Positions 1 through 4,610 of a DNA stretch of 5,818 nt are shown here, in pieces (position 1 is the first letter of the stretch; the number at the start of each line of letters is the position of its first letter). A program made the translations under genes and the position numbers. The notes below the pieces were generated by a model. That model ran no database searches and had not been told where the DNA came from. It saw only the letters and a program-made list of their open reading frames with translations. This stretch comes from Caulobacter sp. (GTDB lineage Bacteria > Pseudomonadota > Alphaproteobacteria > Caulobacterales > Caulobacteraceae). The stretch covers positions 1-5,818 of the forward strand of contig JACMOF010000517.1 of assembly GCA_014378155.1 (NCBI GenBank). The letters run 5' to 3'.

Positions 1-152
1 GCACCTTCGTGCTGCTGCCCCGCCGCTGGGTCGTGGAGCGCACCTTCGCCTGGCTCGGCCGAAACCGACGCCTGGCCAAGGACTTCGAGAAGACCCTTGG
101 GAGCTCAACGGCATGGCTCTTCATGGCCTCTCTCCAGCTCAAATGCAGCTGA
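1..152 (+). CDS. IS5-family transposase, C-terminal fragment (5' end outside window)
   Basis: Reading from base 3 gives 49 codons to a TGA at 150-152. The peptide contains [20 protein letters not shown], the hallmark C-terminal block of IS5-group DDE transposases. In that family the E of R-x3-E (here R-WVV-E) is the third catalytic acid for DNA strand transfer. It is followed by KDFEK and a hydrophobic [11 protein letters not shown] segment. Family members usually continue after this segment with a basic tail of the LLxRRL kind. Here the frame runs into KCS and a stop, so the last few residues look lost or altered. No terminal inverted repeat is recognisable between the stop and the neighbouring gene. 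The 5' part is beyond the window, so I cannot say whether the element is otherwise intact; a decayed or truncated IS end is my inference. It converges on the DUF1080 gene with 5 bp between stop codons. Confidence 0.85.
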   Translation, partial: TFVLLPRRWVVERTFAWLGRNRRLAKDFEKTLGSSTAWLFMASLQLKCS

Positions 153-157
153 TCCAG

Positions 158-1030
158 CTAAGGCGCCACGATCTTCGGTAGCGCCGTGATCGGCTCCAGC
201 GCGATGTCGCGGAAGAAGGTTTCGGCGCCTTCGGACTGTAGCTGGATCGCGCCGTGGGTCAGGGGCTGGCCCTCGGCGCGGATGTCACGGACTTCCATCA
301 CCGGGACGCCATTGACCAGGTGGATGGCGCGGTCGCCCAGCACATAGAGGTCCAGAGTGTTCCACTGGCCGGGCGGCTTCTCGGCGTCGCTGGCGGCCTC
401 GACGTTCCAATTTGGCGTAACGACGGCCACGTCGCGGCCGGTGGGCGAGAACCGCAGCTTGGGCTCGATCAGGCTGGGGTCGTCCACCGCCTTGACCGTG
501 GCGCTGACCGGGTCGCCGACCCGCACGACCATGCCGACCGACCCGAGCATGATCTCGAACTCCATCGACCGGCTCCAGGTGCCAAACACCGCGCCGGGCG
601 CGCCGTGCGAATGGTAGAGCAGGCCGTTGTTGGGGGCCTGGGTCTCGCGCGGCGCCCAGCGGCCCTTGCCCCATTTGTATTGCAGGCGCAGGTGGTAGTC
701 GCGGAAGTCGCCCTTATGGACCAGGCTGCCCCAGGTCTTGCCATTGACATAGAGGGCGGGCCGGCCGTCCTCCTGAACCACCTTGAAGATTTCCGCGCTC
801 TCGGCGGTGGCGCCGATCGGAGCGACAGGCGGATCCTTGTAGGTCAGGCCCGGGTCGCGATAGCCGAGCCAGGCGTTCCAGTCGGTCAGGTCCTTGCCGT
901 TGAACAGCGACACTGCGGGACCAGCAGCCTTGGGAACCTCGACGAGCTTCAGGGGCGGCCGGGCGAGGGCGGGGGTGGTGGCGACGAGCGCCATTGCCAG
1001 GATGGGGGCGACGGCCAGGGTCTTGAGCAT
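158..1030 (-). CDS. Exported DUF1080 / 3-keto-disaccharide hydrolase-domain protein
   Basis: The product is 290 aa. Residues 1-23 form a classical signal peptide: MLK, a hydrophobic core, then PALA before R24, so export to the periplasm is expected. One DUF1080 (PF06439) jelly-roll domain fills the rest. Visible landmarks are SLFNGKDLTDWNAW (41-54), WGSLVHKGDFRDYHLRLQYKW (100-120), NNGLLYHSHG (134-143), SMEFEI (155-160), GQWNTLDLYV (221-230), NGVPV (240-244) and GAIQLQSEG (260-268) ending with FFRDIALEPI. Proteins of this family bind glycans, and some characterised members cleave 3-keto-glycosides; the exact substrate here cannot be read from sequence. The ATG at 1028-1030 is supported by a strong GGAGG (complement of 1035-1039) and by the signal peptide. 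A LacI-type inverted repeat sits 39-58 nt upstream in the likely promoter, which suggests sugar-responsive repression (inference). The gene is divergent from the alpha/beta-hydrolase gene. Confidence 0.9.
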   Translation of the reverse strand: MLKTLAVAPILAMALVATTPALARPPLKLVEVPKAAGPAVSLFNGKDLTDWNAWLGYRDPGLTYKDPPVAPIGATAESAEIFKVVQEDGRPALYVNGKTWGSLVHKGDFRDYHLRLQYKWGKGRWAPRETQAPNNGLLYHSHGAPGAVFGTWSRSMEFEIMLGSVGMVVRVGDPVSATVKAVDDPSLIEPKLRFSPTGRDVAVVTPNWNVEAASDAEKPPGQWNTLDLYVLGDRAIHLVNGVPVMEVRDIRAEGQPLTHGAIQLQSEGAETFFRDIALEPITALPKIVAP

Positions 1031-1063
1031 GTTTCCTCCGCGGCCCTTTTCCGGGTCACACGC

Positions 1064-1091
1064 ACCCTAACTGACAGCGTTGTCGGTTCAA
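1064..1091 (-). promoter_or_regulatory. Putative promoter of the DUF1080 gene
   Basis: On the minus strand, TTGAAC (complement of 1086-1091) resembles a -35 box and TAGGGT (complement of 1064-1069) a -10 box, with a 16-bp spacer. The pair lies 34-61 nt upstream of the ATG, leaving a short leader that contains the GGAGG ribosome site. The fit to a sigma70-type consensus is moderate. What strengthens it is that the 20-bp dyad at 1069-1088 fills the spacer, a common arrangement for a repressed promoter. The transcription start is not known. Confidence 0.4.
1069..1088. promoter_or_regulatory. 20-bp inverted repeat, likely LacI-family operator
   Basis: AACTGACAGCGTTGTCGGTT has half-sites AAC-T-GACA and TGTC-G-GTT around a GCGT centre; outside the centre only one position per arm breaks the symmetry. 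The even-length dyad with a central CG step and TGACA/TGTCA-like arms is the style of LacI-family operators, known upstream of glycosidase and sugar-uptake genes in Caulobacteraceae and Xanthomonas. It overlaps the spacer of the proposed DUF1080 promoter. No LacI-type regulator gene is in the window, so the cognate protein is unknown. It could also influence the hydrolase gene on the other side, whose start is 73 bp away. Confidence 0.55.
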
Positions 1092-1106
1092 GCCTTTCGA
1101 CGGGGC

Positions 1107-1134
1107 TTGGCGGAACTCAAACAAGCGTTAGAAT
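1107..1134 (+). promoter_or_regulatory. Putative promoter of the alpha/beta-hydrolase gene
   Basis: TTGGCG (1107-1112) and TAGAAT (1129-1134) with a 16-bp spacer resemble sigma70-type -35 and -10 boxes. The -10 match is good (one mismatch to TATAAT) and the -35 match is weaker. It lies 28 nt upstream of the ATG at 1162, in the most AT-rich patch of this intergenic region. The assignment is by eye only. Confidence 0.35.
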
Positions 1135-1161
1135 TCTTCGAAACCACAAAGAGGAAGCCCC

Positions 1162-2058
1162 ATGCCCAAGGTCCGCGCGAACGGCATCGAGATCGAATAC
1201 GAGGTTTTCGGACCCGAAGGCGGAGCTGCGCTGCTGTTGATCATGGGCCTGGGCCAGCAACTGACCCGCTGGTCGATGTCGCTGGTCGATCAGCTGGTGG
1301 CCGAGGGCTACCGCGTCATTCGCTACGACAATCGCGACATCGGCCTGTCGAGCGGGTTCGACCACGCCCCGACGCCCGACCTGCCGGCGGTGTTCGCCGC
1401 CCTGATGCAGGGCCAGGATCCCGGCGCGCCCTATCTCCTAAGCGACATGGCCGACGACGCGGCCGGCCTGCTCGACGCCCTGGGCGTCGCCCGCGCCCAC
1501 GTGGCCGGCGTGTCGATGGGCGGGATGATCGGTCAGATGCTGGCGGCGCGGCATCCGTCCAAGGTGCTGTCGCTGGTCTCGGTGATGTCGACCACCGGCA
1601 ATCCGGCCGTGCCGCCCGCCACGCCTGAGGCGCAGGCGGTGCTGTTCGCCCGCCCGACGGCGACCGACCTGGACAGCCTGACCGAACATGCGCTGAAGGC
1701 CCAGATCGCTATCCAGAGCCCGGCCTGGCCGGTTGATCCTGAGACCGAGCGACCCCTGCTGCGAGCCGCCATACAGCGCGCCAACCACCCGGCCGGGGTT
1801 CTGCGTCAGATGATCGCCGTCATCGCCTCGGGCGACCGCCGCGAAGCCCTGAAGACCATCACCGCCCCGACCGTGGTGCTGCACGGCGCCGCCGACCCGT
1901 TGGTGAATGTGGAAGGCGGCAGAGACACCGCGGCCACGATCCCCGGCGCAGAGCTGCGGATCATTGAGGGCATGGGTCATGACCTGCCGACCGCGGTGCA
2001 TGACGCCTTCGTCGACGCGGTAAAGGCGGCCACGGCGCGGGCGAAGGCGCTGGCTTGA
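1162..2058 (+). CDS. Alpha/beta-fold hydrolase, substrate unknown
   Basis: The product is 298 aa, normal for a single-domain alpha/beta-hydrolase, with no signal peptide or membrane segment, so cytosolic. The nucleophile elbow is GVSMGG with Ser118. The acid is probably Asp245 in HGAADPLV and the base His273 in GMGHDLP, completing a catalytic triad. The oxyanion-hole strand reads LLLIMGLGQQLTRW (25-38), with MG in place of the more usual HG. It is followed by RYDNRDIGLSS (54-64), a pattern seen in the RdmC/methylesterase-like and epoxide-hydrolase-like branch. A helical cap probably spans about 140-225. The start is supported by a GAGGA ribosome site at 1151-1155, 6 nt before the ATG. Likely chemistry is ester or related hydrolysis, but the substrate cannot be named. 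It is followed by a 126-bp gap and eutB on the same strand; the palindrome in that gap argues against a simple operon. Confidence 0.9.
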   Translation: MPKVRANGIEIEYEVFGPEGGAALLLIMGLGQQLTRWSMSLVDQLVAEGYRVIRYDNRDIGLSSGFDHAPTPDLPAVFAALMQGQDPGAPYLLSDMADDAAGLLDALGVARAHVAGVSMGGMIGQMLAARHPSKVLSLVSVMSTTGNPAVPPATPEAQAVLFARPTATDLDSLTEHALKAQIAIQSPAWPVDPETERPLLRAAIQRANHPAGVLRQMIAVIASGDRREALKTITAPTVVLHGAADPLVNVEGGRDTAATIPGAELRIIEGMGHDLPTAVHDAFVDAVKAATARAKALA

Positions 2059-2065
2059 TGCGATT

Positions 2066-2091
2066 GGGGACAGGCCCATGGGCCTGTCCCC
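2066..2091. repeat. Perfect 26-bp palindrome between the hydrolase gene and eutB
   Basis: The left arm GGGGACAGGCCCA is followed immediately by its exact reverse complement, giving 13 bp per arm with no spacer. It starts 8 nt after the hydrolase stop codon. A transcript could fold into a very stable G/C-rich hairpin (a few central bases forming the loop), so it may end or protect the hydrolase mRNA. There is no following run of T, so it is not a classical intrinsic terminator. It may also be a member of a dispersed intergenic repeat family; this cannot be shown from one copy. Confidence 0.6.
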
Positions 2092-2093
2092 TA

Positions 2094-2122
2094 CGGTGCA
2101 CACCGAAGGGGCAAGCCTGCCC
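2094..2122. other. Two short dyads upstream of eutB
   Basis: CGGTG-CA-CACCG (2094-2105) and GGGCA-agcc-TGCCC (2109-2122) follow the 26-bp palindrome directly, giving three hairpin-capable stretches in about 57 bp. They may be RNA structure in the eutB leader, a terminator cluster, or chance in G/C-rich DNA. The remaining 2123-2184 holds no recognisable promoter or Shine-Dalgarno site. It does not look like a cobalamin riboswitch: it is too short and I see no B12-box-like sequence. Confidence 0.25.
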
Positions 2123-2184
2123 TGAAAGCGCGACCGCGCCGCGCGCCGCTTCCCAGCCGGCCCCATCTGCGCCACCCTCGCGCC

Positions 2185-3567
2185 ATGGCCTACCGCGCGA
2201 CGCTCGGATCGACGACCTGGACCTTCGACAGCCTGGCCGACCTGCTGGCCAAGGCCTCGCCGCCGCGTTCGGGCGACGCCTTGGCCGGGATCGCCGCCAC
2301 CAGCGCCCAGCACACGGTCGCCGCCAAGATGGCCCTGGCCGACGTGTCGCTGAAGACCTTCCTGAACGAGGCGGTGGTTCCCTATGAAACCGACGAGGTC
2401 ACCCGGCTAATCCTCGACACTCACGACGTGGCGGCCTTCGCGCCCGTGGCGTCTCTGACGGTGGGCGAATTTCGCGACTGGCTACTATCGGAGATCGCCA
2501 CCCCCGCCGCCCTGACCAGACTGGCGCCCGGCCTGACGCCGGAGATGGTGGCGGCGGTGTCCAAGCTGATGCGCAACCAGGACCTGATCCTGGTCGCCTC
2601 CAAGTGCCGCATGACCACCAGGTTCCGCAACACCATCGGCTTGCCCGGGACCATGGCCGTGCGCCTGCAGCCCAACCACCCGACCGACGACCCGGCCGGG
2701 ATCACCGCCTCGATCCTGGATGGATTGTTGTACGGCTGCGGCGACGCGGTGATCGGCGTCAATCCGGCCAGCGACAGCCTCAATGTGCTGGGCGACCTGA
2801 CCCGGCTGATGGACGACCTGATCCAGCGGTTCGAGATCCCCACCCAGTCCTGCGTGCTGACCCACGTGACCACGGCGCTCCAACTGATCGAGCGCGGCGC
2901 GGCGGTCGACCTTGTGTTCCAATCCATCGCGGGCACCCAAGCCGCCAACGCCAGTTTCGGGGTGACGCTGGCCTTGCTGCAGGAGGGGCTGGACGCCGGC
3001 CGGTCGCTGAACCGGGGGACGGTGGGCGACAATGTCATGTATTTCGAGACCGGCCAGGGCTCGGCCCTGTCGGCCGGCGCGCATCACGGAGTGGACCAGC
3101 AGACCCTGGAGGCCCGCGCCTATGGCGTGGCCCGGGCGTTCGAGCCACTGCTGGTCAATAGCGTGGTCGGCTTCATCGGCCCCGAATATCTCTATGACGG
3201 CAAGCAGATCATCCGGGCCGGGCTGGAAGACCATTTCTGCGGCAAGCTGCTGGGCGCGCCGCTCGGGGTGGACGTCTGCTACACCAACCATGCCGAGGCC
3301 GACCAGGACGACATGGACAGCCTGCTGACCCTGCTGGCCACGGCGGGCGTCACCTTCATCATGGGGGTGCCCGGCGCCGACGACGTGATGTTGAACTATC
3401 AGTCGACCTCCTTCCACGACGCGCTCTATGTCCGCGAGCTGTTGGGCAAGACCCGCGCGCCGGAGTTCGAGGCCTGGCTACAGCGGTCGCGGATCGTCGG
3501 GAGCGATGGCCGCCTGGCGCCGCGTGCGGCGGGCCATCCTCTGCTGACGGCGGGGGCGGGGACTTGA
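2185..3567 (+). CDS. eutB: Ethanolamine ammonia-lyase large subunit EutB
   Basis: The product is 460 aa, close to the ~453 aa of enteric EutB, and aligns with it from end to end. It is the catalytic TIM-barrel subunit that, with EutC and adenosylcobalamin, converts ethanolamine to acetaldehyde and ammonia by radical chemistry. Family blocks visible are RSGDALAGIAA (28-38), NTIGLPGT (149-156), RLQPN (160-164), GDAVIGVNP (186-194), CVLTHVTT (223-230), FETGQGSALSAGA (287-299), VGFIGPEYLY (328-337), RAGLEDHFCGKL (344-355), CYTNHAEADQ (365-374) and MLNYQSTSFHD (402-412). The substrate-binding residues known from the Salmonella enzyme are all present: Arg160, Gln162, Asn193, Glu288 and Asp363, the last two shifted by one. 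The ATG is chosen because the N-terminus aligns with other EutB proteins and no earlier ATG, GTG or TTG lies in frame before the upstream stop. There is no clear Shine-Dalgarno site. The gene overlaps eutC by 4 nt. Confidence 0.97.
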   Translation: MAYRATLGSTTWTFDSLADLLAKASPPRSGDALAGIAATSAQHTVAAKMALADVSLKTFLNEAVVPYETDEVTRLILDTHDVAAFAPVASLTVGEFRDWLLSEIATPAALTRLAPGLTPEMVAAVSKLMRNQDLILVASKCRMTTRFRNTIGLPGTMAVRLQPNHPTDDPAGITASILDGLLYGCGDAVIGVNPASDSLNVLGDLTRLMDDLIQRFEIPTQSCVLTHVTTALQLIERGAAVDLVFQSIAGTQAANASFGVTLALLQEGLDAGRSLNRGTVGDNVMYFETGQGSALSAGAHHGVDQQTLEARAYGVARAFEPLLVNSVVGFIGPEYLYDGKQIIRAGLEDHFCGKLLGAPLGVDVCYTNHAEADQDDMDSLLTLLATAGVTFIMGVPGADDVMLNYQSTSFHDALYVRELLGKTRAPEFEAWLQRSRIVGSDGRLAPRAAGHPLLTAGAGT

Positions 3568-4355
3568 GCACGCCGGTCACTCCCGATCCCTGGACGGCCC
3601 TGCGTCGTCACACCCCGGCGCGGATCGCCCTGGGCCGCTCAGGCTCCAGCCTGCCGACCTCCGAGGTGCTGGCCTTCGCCCTGGCCCACGCCCAGGCTCG
3701 CGACGCGGTGCACGCGGCGTTCGACGCCGAGGGCGTGGCGGCGGCCATCGAGGCGCTGGGCATGCCCGCGACGATCGTCGATAGCGCCGCGCCGGACCGC
3801 GCCACCTATCTGCGCCGCCCGGACCTGGGGCGGGCCCTGTCGGACGCCGGCCGGGCGGCCCTGGTCGCCTCTGCGCGCGGCGCCTGCGACCTGGCCATCG
3901 TCGTCGCCGACGGCCTGTCCTGCGCCGCCGTCCACGCCCATGCCGCGCCGCTGGTCGAGACCCTACTACCCGCCGTACGCGCGGCCGGTTGGCGGCTCGG
4001 ACCCGTGGTGATTGCGCGCCAGGCCCGCGTGGCGCTCGGCGACGAGGTCGGGGCGCTACTGGGCGCGCGGTTGGTGATCCTGCTGGTCGGCGAGCGGCCC
4101 GGCCTGTCGTCGCCCGACAGCCTGGGGGCCTATATCACCTTCGAACCCCGCGTTGGCCGCACCGACGCCGAGCGCAACTGCGTCTCCAACATCCGGGGCG
4201 AGGGGCTGAGCTACGAGGCGGCGGCGTTCAAGCTGGCCTGGCACGCCCGTGAGGCGCTGCGCCTGGGCCTCACGGGCGTGGCGCTGAAGGACGAGAGCGA
4301 CACGGCGCTGCTGGGGGTTTCAAGTCCTCCCCCTGTGGGGGAGGCGATGGCGTAG
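3564..4355 (+). CDS. eutC: Ethanolamine ammonia-lyase small subunit EutC
   Basis: The product is 263 aa and forms the Rossmann-like subunit that binds the adenosylcobalamin cofactor together with EutB. Conserved blocks are LRRHTPARIALGRSG (13-27), TYLRRPDLGR (81-90), VVADGLS (113-119), LVILLVGERPGL (170-181) and NCVSNIR (205-211). Enteric EutC is about 295 aa with a long N-terminal stretch linked to microcompartment packaging; this protein starts close to the catalytic core and lacks that stretch. The start is TTG at 3564-3566 overlapping the eutB stop (TTGA), which implies translational coupling and fixed subunit ratio. It is the only start that keeps the T-x-ARI region with a short leader. 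The last 10 residues (SPPPVGEAMA) and the stop codon are encoded by an intergenic palindromic repeat that begins at 4325, so the ancestral C-terminus probably lay near residue 250. Confidence 0.96.
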   Translation: MSTPVTPDPWTALRRHTPARIALGRSGSSLPTSEVLAFALAHAQARDAVHAAFDAEGVAAAIEALGMPATIVDSAAPDRATYLRRPDLGRALSDAGRAALVASARGACDLAIVVADGLSCAAVHAHAAPLVETLLPAVRAAGWRLGPVVIARQARVALGDEVGALLGARLVILLVGERPGLSSPDSLGAYITFEPRVGRTDAERNCVSNIRGEGLSYEAAAFKLAWHAREALRLGLTGVALKDESDTALLGVSSPPPVGEAMA

Positions 4356-4371
4356 CGATCGGTGGGGGGAG
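4325..4371 (+). repeat. 47-bp palindromic repeat, unit 1 (overlaps eutC 3' end)
   Basis: The unit begins with an 8-bp hairpin, CCTCCCCC-TGT-GGGGGAGG (4326-4344), continues with a smaller inner dyad (CGAT 4345-4348 pairing with ATCG 4358-4361), and ends with GGTGGGGGGAG. It matches the reverse complement of unit 2 at 38 of 47 positions by my count. Its first 31 bases are coding sequence for eutC and include the TAG stop in the inner loop (4353-4355). A short TTTT follows at 4372-4375, so the hairpins may also weaken read-through towards the permease. Confidence 0.75.
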
Positions 4372-4410
4372 TTTTAGGATCGCGGATTGGGCGCGGGCGA
4401 TGGTGTGTCA

Positions 4411-4457
4411 CTCCCCCCTCCGTCGGCTTCCCCGACACCTCCCCCACAGGGGGAGGA
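4411..4457 (-). repeat. 47-bp palindromic repeat, unit 2 (inverted relative to unit 1)
   Basis: Read on the minus strand it has the same outer hairpin CCTCCCCC-TGT-GGGGGAGG, then an inner hairpin GTCGG-GGAAG-CCGAC, then GGAGGGGGGAG. Together with unit 1 and a 39-bp spacer (4372-4410) it forms one large inverted repeat of about 133 bp, able to extrude as a cruciform or fold as a long RNA hairpin. Inner-stem differences from unit 1 include paired changes (A-T to T-A and T-A to C-G) that keep pairing. This layout resembles REP-like or MITE-like intergenic elements; the family name is not known to me. Confidence 0.75.
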
Positions 4458-4533
4458 ACGGTCCGCCGCCCGCCTTTTACGCCACAAGGCCGCGTGGCGC
4501 CGAAATAGTGAACGCGGGTCGCCCAAAGTGCGG

Positions 4534-4547
4534 ATTGTGATCACGAT
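4534..4547. promoter_or_regulatory. Near-palindromic dyad ATTGTGATCACGAT upstream of the permease, possible operator
   Basis: Twelve of 14 positions are symmetric around GTGATCAC. The site is in the 153-bp stretch between the repeat pair and the permease start, 64 bp before the ATG. That stretch (4458-4610) shows no convincing -35/-10 pair. A regulator site is possible, but dyads of this size also arise by chance, so this is a weak call. Confidence 0.25.
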
Positions 4548-4610
4548 GAATCGCCGTCGCCCTCATCGGCGCGCAACCTCCACTGGGAAACAAAAGCAGG
4601 GGGACGGATC

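Noticed and set aside
254..1240. Long plus-strand open frame (328 codons) opposite the DUF1080 gene
   Set aside because: It is antisense to a gene with a clear signal peptide, domain motifs and ribosome site, its translation is low-complexity with no family motif, and it runs into the hydrolase gene. Long antisense frames are common in DNA this G/C-rich.
2059..2184. Cobalamin riboswitch upstream of eutB, since EutBC needs adenosylcobalamin
   Set aside because: The gap is only 126 nt, less than the usual size of such riboswitches, and I could not see a B12-box-like sequence.
1438..2313. Minus-strand open frame (291 codons) spanning the hydrolase 3' half and the eutB start
   Set aside because: It crosses two well-supported genes and the palindrome, has no recognisable motif, and shows shadow-frame composition.
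2485..3417. Minus-strand open frame (310 codons) opposite eutB
   Set aside because: It is antisense to a full-length, strongly conserved EutB, and its composition (many H, G, Q, V) is that of a shadow frame.
4326..4375. Classical rho-independent terminator after eutC
   Set aside because: The strong 8-bp hairpin ends at 4344, about 27 nt before the only T-run (TTTT, 4372-4375), so the stem and T-tract are not adjacent. Some effect on read-through remains possible.
4325..4457. CRISPR-like or tandem repeat array
   Set aside because: There are only two units, they are inverted rather than direct, and there is one spacer; this is a palindromic repeat pair.
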